From positions 1-36,808 of IMG/VR virus record IMGVR_UViG_3300038566_000123: DNA of 36,808 bases; one strand, given 5' to 3'. The position numbers and the translations under genes are program-made. The notes beneath the pieces were generated by a model. That model was not told the origin of the DNA. It saw only the letters and a program-made list of their open reading frames with translations, and did not search any database. This DNA is from a virus. Positions 23,051 to 33,400 of this stretch are shown here, in pieces; the first letter of the stretch is position 1, and each line of letters begins with the position of its first letter.

Positions 23051-24301
23051 ATGGCTGTTCAAAACAACAATCTACTTACTGATGATGTAATTGCTAAAGA
23101 AGCATTGCGTCTACTTAAAAACAACTTGGTTACTGCTAAGCTGGTTTATCGCAACTATGAAAAAACGTTTGGTAAAGTCGGCGATACTATCCGCTTAAAA
23201 CTTCCTTACCGTGTTAAAGCGGCTGATGGTCGTACCTTGGTTAAGCAACCAATGGTTGATCAGACAATTCCGTTCAAGATTGACAAGCAACACCACGTTG
23301 GCCTTGAGTACACTGTTAAGGATAAGACCCTTGATATTATGGACTTCTCTGAACGTTATCTGAAGTCGGGCATGATTCAGATCGCCAACAAGATTGACCG
23401 CAATATCTTGCTCACCCTGAAGAAAGCTTTCCATACCTCCGGCACTCCTGGTGTTCGCCCTGGTAAGTTTATCGACTTTGCTAACGCTGGTGCTAAACAA
23501 ACCACTTACGCCGTTCCTCAAGATGGTATGCGTCATGCGGTCCTTGACCCGTTCACTTGTGCCTCTCTATCTGATGAAGTAACCAAGCTGTTTAAAGAAA
23601 GCATGGTTGAGCAAGCGTATAAGATGGGTTATCGCGGTAAGGTTTCTGAGTACGATACTTACGAATCGCAAAACTTGCCTAAGCATACTGTTGGTGATCA
23701 CGGTGGCACTCCTTTAGCTGGTGCTGGTGCTAACGGTTCAGTTATCACTATGACTGGCGGTACAGCTTCAACAACTGGATTTTTGAAAGTTGGTGATGTG
23801 TTTACCGTTGCTGGTGTATTCGGTGTTAACCCTCAGAACTATGAAACAACTGGCTTGCTTCAGGAGTTCGTTGTTACTGCTGACGTTGATACTGATGGCG
23901 CTGGCGCTGCTTCAATCAGTGTGTTCCCTGCATTGAATGACGGTAACGCTACTATCAATAACGCTGAAGGCGACCCAATCAGCACGAAAGCTTACCAGAA
24001 CATTACAGCCCTTCCGGTTGCTGGTGCGGCTATCACTATTGCTGGTGCGGCCAATGCAACATACGAACAAAACTACCTGTTCCACCGTGACGCTATTGCC
24101 CTTGCAATGATTGACCTTGAACTACCACAATCAGCGGTTATCAAGTCTCGTGCTGCGGATCCTGAGACTGGTCTGTCACTTACTCTTACTGGTGCTTATG
24201 ATATTAATGAGCAAACAGAGATTCACCGTATTGATGCTGTTTACGGTACCGATTTGATTTACGGTGAGCTTGCCCTTCGTATGTGGGGCGCTGCTCAGTA
24301 A
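23051..24301 (+). CDS. Major coat protein (P22 gp5-like)
   Basis: This 416-residue capsid protein is of the P22 coat family (P22 gp5 is 430 residues). Typical are the N-terminal NNLLTDDVIAKEALRLLKNNLVTAKLVYRNYE helix, the KVGDTIRLKLPYRVKAADGR strand, and SERYLKSGMIQIANKIDRNIL. The region around 215-300 is Gly/Ala/Thr-rich and could hold an inserted beta domain. A very strong AAGGAG stands before the ATG, fitting the most highly expressed virion gene. A terminator follows directly. Confidence 0.92.
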   Translation: MAVQNNNLLTDDVIAKEALRLLKNNLVTAKLVYRNYEKTFGKVGDTIRLKLPYRVKAADGRTLVKQPMVDQTIPFKIDKQHHVGLEYTVKDKTLDIMDFSERYLKSGMIQIANKIDRNILLTLKKAFHTSGTPGVRPGKFIDFANAGAKQTTYAVPQDGMRHAVLDPFTCASLSDEVTKLFKESMVEQAYKMGYRGKVSEYDTYESQNLPKHTVGDHGGTPLAGAGANGSVITMTGGTASTTGFLKVGDVFTVAGVFGVNPQNYETTGLLQEFVVTADVDTDGAGAASISVFPALNDGNATINNAEGDPISTKAYQNITALPVAGAAITIAGAANATYEQNYLFHRDAIALAMIDLELPQSAVIKSRAADPETGLSLTLTGAYDINEQTEIHRIDAVYGTDLIYGELALRMWGAAQ

Positions 24302-24313
24302 GCAACAACCGAT

Positions 24314-24338
24314 AAGGCCCAAGGACGGGCCTTTTATT
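24314..24338 (+). terminator. Terminator downstream of coat gene
   Basis: AAGGCCC (24314-24320) pairs with GGGCCTT (24327-24333) over six bases and runs into TTTTATT. This is a classical intrinsic terminator shape 13 bases after the coat stop. It probably allows partial read-through, since tail genes continue in the same direction without an obvious new promoter. Confidence 0.75.
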
Positions 24339-24362
24339 CATTAGATAGAGAGAGTAATTAAT

Positions 24363-24884
24363 ATGTCAAAATTATGGATGTATCACGCTAACTGCCCTAA
24401 AGGTGAAATTGTTAACTTGTCTCAAGCTGAACAGTTAGAGCAAGACGGTTGGGTTAAGTCTCCGGCGCTTCTTGATTTACCTAAAGAAGATAACGCCGCC
24501 AAGATGGACGCCGATCAGATTGAACGCGCACGACCTGAAGATCTAGTTGGCCTGGTTAAAACAATGGGATTTAAGGTTTTATCTGAAGTTGAATTTGAAG
24601 CTGAAATGAACAAGGCAAAGTTTAGCGCTGTACCTGTCACCATTGAATCATTCAGTGATGAAGAGCTAATTGCTGAAGCTGAACGCCGTGGCCTTAAAGA
24701 TTCTGGAAGCACTACGGATTCAATTGATGATCTGTTAAATCGGTTCAATGAAGATCCTGAGTCATTAACTAAAGCTGAGCATGTAGAGCTTGGTAATACT
24801 TTGTATAGCTTAGGCCTGCGAGAAAACATGAAGGAATCGACTTTAATTGAAAAGATTAACGCTGCTATGAACGAGGCCGCTTAA
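24363..24884 (+). CDS. Hypothetical head-region protein between coat and gp4
   Basis: This 173-residue acidic protein starts MSKLWMYHANCPKGEIVNLS. The opening with QAEQLEQDGWVKSPALL matches a motif seen in proteins that follow the coat gene in many podoviruses (a Pro-x-Gly strand, then Glu-x-DGW). The rest is helical, with SFSDEELIAEAERRGLK and a C-terminal repeat-like helix pair. It could be a minor head or assembly protein. Its 3' stop is one base before the gp4-like start. Confidence 0.65.
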   Translation: MSKLWMYHANCPKGEIVNLSQAEQLEQDGWVKSPALLDLPKEDNAAKMDADQIERARPEDLVGLVKTMGFKVLSEVEFEAEMNKAKFSAVPVTIESFSDEELIAEAERRGLKDSGSTTDSIDDLLNRFNEDPESLTKAEHVELGNTLYSLGLRENMKESTLIEKINAAMNEAA

Positions 24885-24885
24885 T

Positions 24886-25635
24886 ATGGCTACTACGGTA
24901 GGGGATATTATTCGCAGTGCTATGCGTAAAATTGGCGTTCTTGCGGCTGGTGAACCCCTACCAGCCAATGAAGGTGATGACGCTTTAAAAGTATTCGCTC
25001 AGATGGTTGATGCCTGGACCAATGAAACGTTGCTTATCCCGGTGGTTGGTGTTGTCACCTTTCAGCTTACTAACGATGTATCTGAATACACTATTGGTAT
25101 TTATCCAGAGCCTAAGCCGGATCCATTACCAATCAACCACATTGAAACAGCTAGGCCAGAAAAGATACTGGCCGCTTTCATTCGTGATCAATACGATACC
25201 GACTACACTCAAGAAGTCATTGACGTAAAGACCTTCTCACGAATTAGCCGTAAAACTAACGCTTCACGCCCTTCACGCTTCTATGTTCGCGAAGGCTGGC
25301 CGTTAAATACCATTCTATTTGAATCGACACCATACTCTTCAGAAACTCTTCACCTTGAGGTCATCCAGCCATTAAGTGAGATCCTTCCTTCGGCTTGCCT
25401 AACTGAAGTGATTAACTTGCCTCCTGGTTACGAGCGAGCGCTTATCTATAACCTTTGCCTTGATCTTGCTGATGAATGGGGCAAGCAGCCAAGTGCGGCC
25501 ATTGCTACCCATGCAGTTGAAGGTAAGAAGTGGTTGAAGCGTAATAACTACCGTGACCTTGTTCTTGGTATGGATCGCGCTGCTGCTACTCAGCGCAAAG
25601 GTATCGGAACCTATGTGATCGAACAGGGTCCGTAA
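24886..25635 (+). CDS. Tail accessory factor (P22 gp4-like head-tail adaptor)
   Basis: This 249-residue protein resembles P22 gp4, which docks on the portal as the first ring of the tail after packaging. The N-terminus TTVGDIIRSAMRKIGVLAAGE and ALKVFAQMVDAWTNETLLI are the family hallmark. The middle is beta-rich with a variable loop, and the C-terminal INLPPGYERALIYNLCLDLADEWGK is typical. P22 gp4 also has muramidase activity; whether this one does cannot be told. P22 gp4 is 166 residues, so this member is longer. Confidence 0.85.
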   Translation: MATTVGDIIRSAMRKIGVLAAGEPLPANEGDDALKVFAQMVDAWTNETLLIPVVGVVTFQLTNDVSEYTIGIYPEPKPDPLPINHIETARPEKILAAFIRDQYDTDYTQEVIDVKTFSRISRKTNASRPSRFYVREGWPLNTILFESTPYSSETLHLEVIQPLSEILPSACLTEVINLPPGYERALIYNLCLDLADEWGKQPSAAIATHAVEGKKWLKRNNYRDLVLGMDRAAATQRKGIGTYVIEQGP

Positions 25636-25701
25636 ATTATTACGGTGGTCCATGTGTTGTTTTTATGCTACTTTTTAAGTGTTTATCACAGGAGATTTAG
25701 C

Positions 25702-26241
25702 ATGAAAGATTTAACCAATAAAGATTACTTATCAGAGTGTGTAATTTACGGGAAAGAGTCAGGTCGATTTACTTGGCTAAAAAGGCCAATGCAGCACTTT
25801 AAATCTATTGGTGATTACAACACATGGAATGATAAGAATGCAGGTGAAAACGCTTGTATCATTGATACTTTAGGATATGAGCTTATCCACTTAGATGGAA
25901 AGGTTATCAAGGCTCACCATGCGGCATTCATTCTAACTGAAGGGTTTAAGCCTGAAGAAGTGGATCATGAGAATGGGATTAGGAATGATAACAGATGGTA
26001 CAATATAAGAAGTGTAACCAGACTTGAGAACACCAAAAACAGGAAGTTGAGAAGCGATAATCCAAGTGGCCACCCGGGAGTTGCTTACAGGGAAGACTCA
26101 GGAAAGTGGAGAGCGAGAATAAATTACAATGGTAAAAGAATTAACCTTGGCTCGTTCTCGACTGAACAGGCGGCCATTAATGCTAGAATTGAAGCGGAGA
26201 AAGAATATGGCTATCACGAAAATCACGGAAGGGTAATCTAA
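25702..26241 (+). CDS. HNH homing-type endonuclease with AP2 domain
   Basis: This 179-residue selfish endonuclease sits inside the tail module. The HNH part includes GYELIHLDGKVIKAHHAAFI (58-77) and EEVDHENGIRNDNRWYNIR (85-103) with His 72/73, Asp 88, His 89 and Asn 97/101 as likely catalytic and zinc residues. The C-terminal AP2-type domain (about 121-165, GHPGVAYREDSGKWRARI) binds DNA. GGAG supports ATG 25702. In P22-like phages gp4 and gp10 genes adjoin, so this is an insertion. It keeps the downstream gene translatable by a one-base stop/start overlap. Confidence 0.87.
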   Translation: MKDLTNKDYLSECVIYGKESGRFTWLKRPMQHFKSIGDYNTWNDKNAGENACIIDTLGYELIHLDGKVIKAHHAAFILTEGFKPEEVDHENGIRNDNRWYNIRSVTRLENTKNRKLRSDNPSGHPGVAYREDSGKWRARINYNGKRINLGSFSTEQAAINARIEAEKEYGYHENHGRVI

Positions 26242-27614
26242 TGCAAAGAGAGATACCGCTTGCGGCTAACACTTCAGAACAGGATATATCAGGCAATGAG
26301 TTGCTTGTTAATGTGTATCCTCGCGCCTCTACTGGTGGCAAGTATCCATTTAACCTAATCAATACACCAGGGCTCGCATTCTTTTGCGAGCTTCCTACAT
26401 TTCCGGTTCTTGGTCTTCATAATAATAAAGGTCGAGTATTTGCGGTTACGCCTTCAAAAATGTATGAGATTTTTAATAACGGCACCTTTAAAGAGCTTGG
26501 TGATGTTGATCTAAAGGGCCGGGTTGTAATGGAGGATAACGGCATTCAGGTTGTTGTTGTTGATGGGTTTAAGGGTTTTTACTATGACGCTAAAACTGGT
26601 GAGGTTAATCGGATAGAGGATCCATCATTCTATCCAGCCGCAACAGTTACATATCAAGATGGGTATTTTCTGTTTGACAGGAAAGGTACTGGGCAATTCT
26701 TCATTTCAGAACTTCTTGATGTTGCATTTGACCCATTAGACTTCGCTACTGCTGAGGGGCAGCCTGATAACTTAGTTGCAATACTAAGCGATCATCGTGA
26801 AATTTTTCTTTTTGGTGAAGACACAATTGAGGTTTGGTACAACTCAGGATCTTCAGATTTTCCGTTTGAGCGTAATCAGGGCGCATTCATTGAAAAGGGG
26901 TGTGGGGCTCGCTATTCAGTAGCAAAGCAAAATAACACTGTTTACTTTATTGGTTCTGACTTGATGGTATACCAAATGACAGGGTACACACCAGTAAGGA
27001 TAAGTAATCACGCAGTAGAGAAGACACTTAAAAATGTTGGTCTTGATGATGCGTTTGCCTACACGTATCAAGATGAAGGCCATTTATTTTATGTTCTTAC
27101 TATTCCAAGTAAAGACATTACCTGGTGCTATGACATATCAACTGGGGCCTGGCACATTCGTCAGTCTTATCAGTTTGGGAGGCACCAATCAAACAACGCG
27201 ATATTCTTTGATTCAAAGACTTTAGTGGGTGACTTTCAGAACGGTAGAATCTATCAAATGGCTGGAAACTTTTACACTGATGACGGTGAACCTGTTATTC
27301 GTGAATTTGTATTACCTACCGTTAATAATGGTCGGGAGTTCTTGACCGTTGATAGCCTAGAGTTTGATATGGGTACTGGTGTCGGACTAATCCGAGGGCA
27401 AGGTGATAACCCGGAGCTGAGAGTGTACTTCTCAAAGGATTCAGGCAAGACATACAGCGAAAGCTTTAAGCGTGGTCGAATTGGAAAGGTTGGCGAGTAT
27501 TTGACAAGAGCAAAAGTTAACCGCTTTGGCGCTGCTAGGCAGTTCACTTTTAAAGTTGAAATATCAGATCCGATACCGATTGATATTGGTGGGGCATGGG
27601 TTGAGGTTCGATAA
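26241..27614 (+). CDS. Tail hub protein (P22 gp10-like, packaged DNA stabilisation)
   Basis: This 457-residue protein is of the gp10 family (P22 gp10: 472), which plugs the portal-gp4 channel and anchors tailspikes and needle. The sequence is a string of beta strands like a propeller: the opening ELLVNVYPR, then NLINTPGLAFF, the PVLGLHNNKGRVFAV strand, FLFGEDTIEVWYNSGSSDFPFER, and a C-terminal half with QFTFKVEISDPIPIDIGGAW. The start shares a base with the endonuclease stop and the end overlaps the next start by one base. Confidence 0.87.
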   Translation: MQREIPLAANTSEQDISGNELLVNVYPRASTGGKYPFNLINTPGLAFFCELPTFPVLGLHNNKGRVFAVTPSKMYEIFNNGTFKELGDVDLKGRVVMEDNGIQVVVVDGFKGFYYDAKTGEVNRIEDPSFYPAATVTYQDGYFLFDRKGTGQFFISELLDVAFDPLDFATAEGQPDNLVAILSDHREIFLFGEDTIEVWYNSGSSDFPFERNQGAFIEKGCGARYSVAKQNNTVYFIGSDLMVYQMTGYTPVRISNHAVEKTLKNVGLDDAFAYTYQDEGHLFYVLTIPSKDITWCYDISTGAWHIRQSYQFGRHQSNNAIFFDSKTLVGDFQNGRIYQMAGNFYTDDGEPVIREFVLPTVNNGREFLTVDSLEFDMGTGVGLIRGQGDNPELRVYFSKDSGKTYSESFKRGRIGKVGEYLTRAKVNRFGAARQFTFKVEISDPIPIDIGGAWVEVR

Positions 27615-28318
27615 TGGCTGATAACAAAACTGAAAACCTGGTATCTAAGCCACCTCTTCAGGTTAAGCTTATCGACCAAAACGGTTTAATGAATCGTGCC
27701 TGGTCAGTTTGGTTTAGAGATTTATACCGAAGGGTTGCTTACAAGGGTGGAAATTCAATTGATGAAAACATTGAAGACATTGACGATCTTGTTGCTGCGG
27801 TTGAGGCCAACATAATTGCAATTGCAGCAAACAAGGACTCAATTGAAGAAAATGCCTTAGCTATTGCTCAGAATGCTGAAGACATAGCGATAAACTCAGA
27901 GGCTATTGTTCAGAATGCCTTAGCTATTGCTCAGAACACGGCAAATATTACAGCCAATGCACAAGCAATTGTTTTGTTAGCTAATAGTCTTGATAATCAC
28001 GTTAACGCTTCACAAGCTCACGGTTCTAATGGCGATGTGGTCGGCTTTAATGATCTTGCTGATGAAGCAACGGTTGGCTTGGTTAAGCGAATGGCTTCTA
28101 TTGCTGACGCTGTTGATTCAACAGTTAACATTACAACTGCTGATATTGGCTCAGCTCCGGCAACTTATGATCAGGCTTACACGCAATTAGTAACCGATTT
28201 GACTAACGAAAATAAAGCAGCAATAAATCAACTGGCTTCAGACCTTAACGATGCTATTGCGGTTCTTAACAATTTACTGGCAGAAAGCAAAGCTTCAGGC
28301 CAAATGACAACACCATAG
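27614..28318 (+). CDS. Probable tail needle (P22 gp26-like position), coiled-coil fibre
   Basis: This 234-residue protein (P22 gp26: 233) sits directly after the gp10-like gene, as in P22. An N-terminal segment (VKLIDQNGLMNRAWSVWFRD) could be the capping tip. Residues 45-130 form a long repetitive heptad region of Ile/Ala/Asn/Glu with repeated AIAQNA and similar units, expected of a trimeric coiled coil. The remainder has SQAHGSNGDVVGFNDLADEATVGLV, a module common in phage fibres, and a helical end. Sequence similarity to gp26 is not evident, so this rests on length, order and coiled coil; a short fibre is the alternative. Confidence 0.65.
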   Translation: MADNKTENLVSKPPLQVKLIDQNGLMNRAWSVWFRDLYRRVAYKGGNSIDENIEDIDDLVAAVEANIIAIAANKDSIEENALAIAQNAEDIAINSEAIVQNALAIAQNTANITANAQAIVLLANSLDNHVNASQAHGSNGDVVGFNDLADEATVGLVKRMASIADAVDSTVNITTADIGSAPATYDQAYTQLVTDLTNENKAAINQLASDLNDAIAVLNNLLAESKASGQMTTP

Positions 28319-28325
28319 GAATAAC

Positions 28326-28886
28326 ATGAACGAGACAAACACAAAGCTAGAAGAATCGCGCTCACTGGCAATTGTTGCGGCTGTATCTTCAATTGATATT
28401 GCTGAACGGCGCGGAAAGATTAACTCACTTGAACAGGCTATGCTTCAGGAAGATCAAGTTCCTATTGATGTTAACCACCGTTTTAATGGTGGCATCTATG
28501 CGCGTGAAATCACCATCCCAAAAGGCACACTATTAACTGGCCGTATCCATAAGTTTGATCACTTCGATATTATGCTTAGTGGTGACATTTCAGTTTCAAC
28601 CGATACCGGGGAAGTTAAGCGCCTTACTGGTTTGAACATTATGGAAGGAAAAGCCGGGAAGAAGCGAGCAGGATACGCTCATGAAGACACGCACTGGATC
28701 ACGTTCCATTGTGCAGAAGAGCGTAACCCTGAAGAAATGTATGAGTTTCTAACTTGTGGCTCATTTGAAGAGCTGGAAGAGTTTAACTATTTACTTGAAC
28801 AAGCAATGAAGCAAATTGAGCATGATGAAGCTGTATTAACTGAATGCGCTAAAGCTATCGTTGATAAGGGGGATTTATGTCAGTAG
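28326..28886 (+). CDS. Cupin-like protein in gp14 position
   Basis: This 186-residue protein has a helical start (ESRSLAIVAAVSSIDIAERR) and a beta-barrel core suggestive of a cupin: GGIYAREITIPKGTLLTGRIHKFDHFDIMLSGDISVSTDTG (about 55-95) and GYAHEDTHWITFHCAEE (about 120-136) with His residues at cupin metal positions. The C-terminal part is helical and acidic. In P22 this place is held by gp14, a minor head-assembly protein; sequence similarity was not seen. Similar cupin-like proteins occur in virion modules of other podoviruses, function unknown. Confidence 0.68.
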   Translation: MNETNTKLEESRSLAIVAAVSSIDIAERRGKINSLEQAMLQEDQVPIDVNHRFNGGIYAREITIPKGTLLTGRIHKFDHFDIMLSGDISVSTDTGEVKRLTGLNIMEGKAGKKRAGYAHEDTHWITFHCAEERNPEEMYEFLTCGSFEELEEFNYLLEQAMKQIEHDEAVLTECAKAIVDKGDLCQ

Positions 28887-29566
28887 TTGCGGCGGCGGTT
28901 GTAGGATCTGCTGTTGTTGGTGCTTATTCTGCTAGCAAGTCATCTAAAGCGCAGAGCAAGGCGGCACAGCAAGGAATGGACGCTGAAGAGCGTATAGCTG
29001 CGGAAAACAGAGAGCTTCAGCGTGAGCTTGCAGATCAACAGCGAGAGGACTTTGCACCTTGGCGTGATGTTGGAGAGCAAGCATTAAATAAGATGTGGTC
29101 TGGTGTTCAGTCTGGTGCATTTGAAGTTGGTGATATTGATGTAACAAAGGACCCTGGTTATCAATTCAGAATGGACCAGGGGATTGAGGCGCTTGATAAG
29201 TCGGCGGCGGCTCGTGGTCGCTTGCTTAGTGGCGCTCAGCAAAAAGGCGTTACTGACTACTCTCAGAATGTGGCAAGCCAGGAATACGCTAATGCTTATG
29301 CTCGTGAAGCTAACGAGAAGGCCAAAAAGTACAACATGCTTTCTGGCCTATCTTCAGGAGGGCAGGCTTCCGCTGCTGGCCAGGCGCAAGCAACAAGTAA
29401 TCTTGCTCAAACTGAAGGAAATATTCTTTCTAATCTAGGGCAAAGCCAGGCTTACGGATACCAACAACAAGGCCAGGCTAGAGCAGGCGCTTATCAAGGC
29501 ATGGCTCAAGCAGGAAACCAGGCGGCACAAAACTGGTTAATGTATAAAACTTTGGGGGCATCATAA
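28877..29566 (+). CDS. Ejection (DNA transfer) protein, P22 gp7-like
   Basis: At 229 residues it has the same length as P22 gp7. The N-terminus is a hydrophobic Ala/Val segment (VAAAVVGSAVVGAYSASKSS) followed by a charged helix, then the conserved podovirus motif DPGYQFRMDQGIEALDKSAAARGRLLSG (about 84-111) and NVASQEYANAYAREA. The tail is Gly/Gln/Ala-rich. Such proteins leave the capsid with the DNA and help build a channel through the cell envelope. P22 gp7 is processed at its N-terminus; a similar site cannot be defined here. It overlaps both neighbours. Confidence 0.8.
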   Translation: MSVVAAAVVGSAVVGAYSASKSSKAQSKAAQQGMDAEERIAAENRELQRELADQQREDFAPWRDVGEQALNKMWSGVQSGAFEVGDIDVTKDPGYQFRMDQGIEALDKSAAARGRLLSGAQQKGVTDYSQNVASQEYANAYAREANEKAKKYNMLSGLSSGGQASAAGQAQATSNLAQTEGNILSNLGQSQAYGYQQQGQARAGAYQGMAQAGNQAAQNWLMYKTLGAS

Positions 29567-30420
29567 TGGCGGCTAATCAATATGGTATTGATTTAGGTGA
29601 TCTATACCGAACAACCGAAGCGGTTAAAGGTGCTCGCACTCAAAACCGATTATCTCAGCTTCAGCTTGATGAGACTGAGCGAGAGATTGCAGAGCGACCA
29701 GCTAAAGAGGCGGCGGCTACTGAACGTAAAAAATTGCTTACCGGTCTACGTCAAAAAGCGGTTGGTGGTGATGTTAGTGCACAGAAACAATTATTAGCTT
29801 TGGATCCTGAAGGCGGTGCAACGTTCATTGATGCAGTCACTAAGATGGATGATCGCAAGCTCAAAGCCACTCAGCGGTCAGTTGATGAAATGGGCCAGCT
29901 TGCCGGGTACGTCCTTCAAGGTAAAACACCTGAAGAACAGGCTCGCCGTTATCAGTTAATGTACCAGGGCGTTTCTCCTGAAGTTCAATCAAAGCTACCG
30001 GAGCAATACGATCCGCAATTCATGGAGCTATCACTATCTAAAGCAATGGCAATGGATAAGCTACTTGAAAACCCTAAAGCTATTCAGGTTGGTGGTGAAG
30101 ACGTTGTTTATAAAGCTGGCCGGGAGGTTGAGCGTAAAACTCGCCCGGTTAAAACTTCCAGTAATGGTTCTGATGGTGGCGGCGTTAAGTCGGCTGATGA
30201 AAGCTTGATGTATCGCCAGGCTGCTGAACGAATGGGCGGCATGTTTGATGATGCCGGAAACCTAACAGCAATAGACCCAACTGTAAGGCCAAAGGTTCAG
30301 GCTATTGCAACAAGAGCCAGTGAGATATTCAAACAAGGCGGTGTAACTAGAAGCCGAGCGGTATCAATGGCGCATGATGAAGTTGTTGGTGCTGATAATG
30401 ACCCGTTGGGCCTAAGATGA
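29566..30420 (+). CDS. Probable ejection protein in gp20 position
   Basis: This 284-residue protein is mostly helical, beginning with a long amphipathic helix (ARTQNRLSQLQLDETEREIAER). It includes GDVSAQKQLLALDPEGGATF, which resembles internal-virion proteins of many podoviruses, and a Gly/Ser-rich hinge (SSNGSDGGGVKSAD) before a C-terminal helical domain. Position between the gp7-like gene and the giant gene suggests the gp20 role in the ejection machine. P22 gp20 is longer (471). A one-base overlap joins it to the previous gene. Confidence 0.65.
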   Translation: MAANQYGIDLGDLYRTTEAVKGARTQNRLSQLQLDETEREIAERPAKEAAATERKKLLTGLRQKAVGGDVSAQKQLLALDPEGGATFIDAVTKMDDRKLKATQRSVDEMGQLAGYVLQGKTPEEQARRYQLMYQGVSPEVQSKLPEQYDPQFMELSLSKAMAMDKLLENPKAIQVGGEDVVYKAGREVERKTRPVKTSSNGSDGGGVKSADESLMYRQAAERMGGMFDDAGNLTAIDPTVRPKVQAIATRASEIFKQGGVTRSRAVSMAHDEVVGADNDPLGLR

Positions 30421-30426
30421 TAAATT

Positions 30427-30444
30427 AGCCCTTTAATTAGGGCT
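30427..30444 (+). other. Hairpin before the giant gene
   Basis: AGCCCT (30427-30432) pairs with AGGGCT (30439-30444) over TTAATT, followed by TTAATA. This is a weak attenuator-like hairpin in the 43-bp gap upstream of the giant gene. It may lower expression of a low-copy virion protein. Confidence 0.4.
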
Positions 30445-30463
30445 TTAATACAGGAGAAGCACC

Positions 30464-33400
30464 GTGAGTGACTTCATTAAAAATTTTAGAGCAGAAAATC
30501 CAGTCTATGACGATATGCCAGATGATCAGTTGGTCACTGCGCTTCACAATAAATACTATTCAGATATTCCAGTCGAACAGTTTAATCAAAAAATTGGCTT
30601 TCAAGTCGCACCAATTGACCCGGTTGTTAGTGATCCAGTGGCAGAGCAAGAGCCTGGTTTAATCGCACAGCCAAGACCACAAGAGCCAGTTGCACCTATG
30701 ACTGGCTACGGTTCCTCTTCAGATATTCCTATCCAACAACAAGAACCAATCCCACCACAGCCTGTTGACGGCTTTACTGGTACCGCAATGAAAGCTCCTG
30801 AAGAGCAAAGCATGTTAGAGCTTGTTAGTGGCAAGCTTAAAAACTGGGGCGCTGGCGCTGGTGAGCGAGCTGGTGACGTTGGCGGCGCATTGCTTCAGAC
30901 TATTGAAACGGTTGGTTCTGGACTTGAACAGAAGTTCCCTATGGGTGGTTTGGTTTGGGAAGATGGTGACATTATCCCTTCAGTGCTTGGGCCTGAAGAG
31001 TGGGCTAAGCGAGAAGCTAAACCGATCCTAACTAAAGGTGCTGACGTTCTTAAAGGTATTGATCTTGGCTATCAAGAAAAAGTCGGATGGGAAGACGTTA
31101 AAAAGTCATTCTCTGAAGGTGGCCCGTTATCTGGTAGCGCTTACGCTGATGTTCTTGAATACGGTATTGAGCAGGGCGTTAAATCGGTCCCTGATATGGT
31201 GGCGGCTATTACTGCCTTGCCTGCTTACATCTTTGCCCGTTCTGGTGAGATTGGTGAACAGAGAGCCCAAAACAAAGGCAAGGAAAGCGCTGAGCTTGAA
31301 GATGTTCTTGAGGCTGCGCCTTTTGCCGTTGCTGCTTCATTGCTTGAGCGTATCGGAGCCAAAGGAATCACCCAGGCTGGCAAAGAAGAGATCGGCAAAG
31401 AGATCTTGAAAGCTGGCATTTTAAATTCTACCAAGCGTGTTGCTGCTGCTGGCGGTAAAGCTATGACCAAAGAAGCGGCCACTGAAGCAATTCAGGAAGG
31501 CATGATTGAATACGTTGGTGAACGTTACGGCACTGACGTTGCAATGGATTGGAAAGAGGCACTTGATCAGGCTGCGGCTGGTGCTGTTGCTGGCGGTGTA
31601 TTTGGTGGTACTGGCGGCGGTGTTATGGCTACCGCTAACGAGATCAACTATTCGCCTGAAAAGGTTATCGCTAAGCAGCTTGAAAAAGACATTGAAGCTA
31701 CTGACGTTGCAGGCACTGAGCAAGCGGCTATTGAGGCGCTATCACCTGAGCAAGCTCAAATGCAACAAGAGCAAAAACCACAGCAAAAACAAGAGCTTAG
31801 AGCGAAAGAAGTGCAAGCTAAACCTGAGGCGGTCAAGCCAGTTGTTAAACAAGAGTTTGAAATAGACAAGGCTCAAGCCACTGAGCAAGAGCCTGTTGCG
31901 CTTGAGCTTCCTGAAGAAAAGCCAGTTAAGCAACAAATCGTTGGCAAGGAAGTTGTTGAAGCACCGATTGAAGAAATAACCATTAGTGAAGACGTTCCTC
32001 AATTCAAAGAAGGCGCTAACGTTAAAGGTGTTGTTGAACCATTGGGCGGCAAGTTTGAAAGAACTGGCGCTGCTCCTGTTCAAATTTGGGTCCGTGAAGA
32101 TGGGCGTAAAGAAGTGATCAGCGGTCGCCACCGTTTAGACTTAGCTGAACGCAGTGGAGAAAAAACAATCCCGGCTCAATATCATTATGAGTCTGAAGGT
32201 TTCGGAGCAGATCAGGCGGCTGTGCTTGATGCCATGCTTAATATTCGTGAAGGTCAAGGTAAGGTAAAAGATTATGTCGATTTCATCAAAGCAACAAAAC
32301 CAAGAAAACAAGAAGCAGAGTCACAAGGAATACTGGCAAGGCAGACGGGCAAGCGGGCTTTCACAATCGCAACTGAAGGAAGTGATGCGCTCATTACCAG
32401 CCACCGAAACGATCAGCTAACTGATGAGGCCGCAACTCGCATAGCTGAAGCAGCACCACGCAATGAGGCTTTGCAAGCTGTAGGTATAAAGGCCATTCAA
32501 GAAGGTAAGACCATTGCCGTTGCTGAAAACATGGTTAAAGCCGTTAAAACCATGACAGACGAAACCGCACAGCAAAGCGGCGATCTATTTGGGTTCGATG
32601 ACTCTGCTATGGTCGAAGCTGAAAACCTGGCGAAAGCTGCGGTTAAGAAGCAAAACGAAATTCAAAAAACTTTGTCGGCTGTACAAGGCGCAGCTAAGCG
32701 GCCAGAGTTAGCCGCTAAAGAAGGCGTTGACGTTAAAAACCCTGAAGCTATTAAGGCCCGTATTGCTGAACTGAAAGAGCAAAAGCGTGATTGGCAAAAC
32801 TGGCACACTAACCCTAAGTTAACCCAAGAGCTTAAAGCTCAACCTGAAAAGGCGGTAACTGATGAGAAGCCAGCGATCACGGAAGAAGCTAAAGCACCAG
32901 CACCAGAGCAAACGGCGCAACCTTTACCTAAAGAGAAAGACACCTTTACCAATTGGAACGCTAAAGATAGTGAAGGCGGTCCTTCTGAGCAATCATTCAC
33001 TCGCGGCGAATATGCCAAAGCAGTAAAGAGTGATAGTAAAGGCACCTTCTTTGATGGTGGTGAAATTGAAGGTATTTCTCAAGCTAAGCAGCAAGCGAAG
33101 ATTAAAGGCGTATGGCATGACTTTGGATCTATCGTTAAAGCTGATAAGCCGGAGCCAGTTAAAAAGCCAACCAAGCCAATGTCTGAAGTTGTCGAGTCTG
33201 TTAGCAAGAAGAAAGGCAAAGGCTTAACTGATGCTGATAAAGTTCCGGCACCTAAAGCTGATTACGCCACTGAACCAGCGCAAGCTTATCGATCTTTCAT
33301 GGAATCGGTAGCCAATCAAACCGCTACTGTTTCCGAAATTAAAGCTGATGCTGAAAGCCTGGTTAAAAACAAAGACGCTATCATTGCCAAAATGAGTGAT

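Noticed and set aside
22066-23052. Minus-strand frames opposite the scaffold and coat start
   Set aside because: They mirror the biased codons of the acidic scaffold gene and have no start signals.
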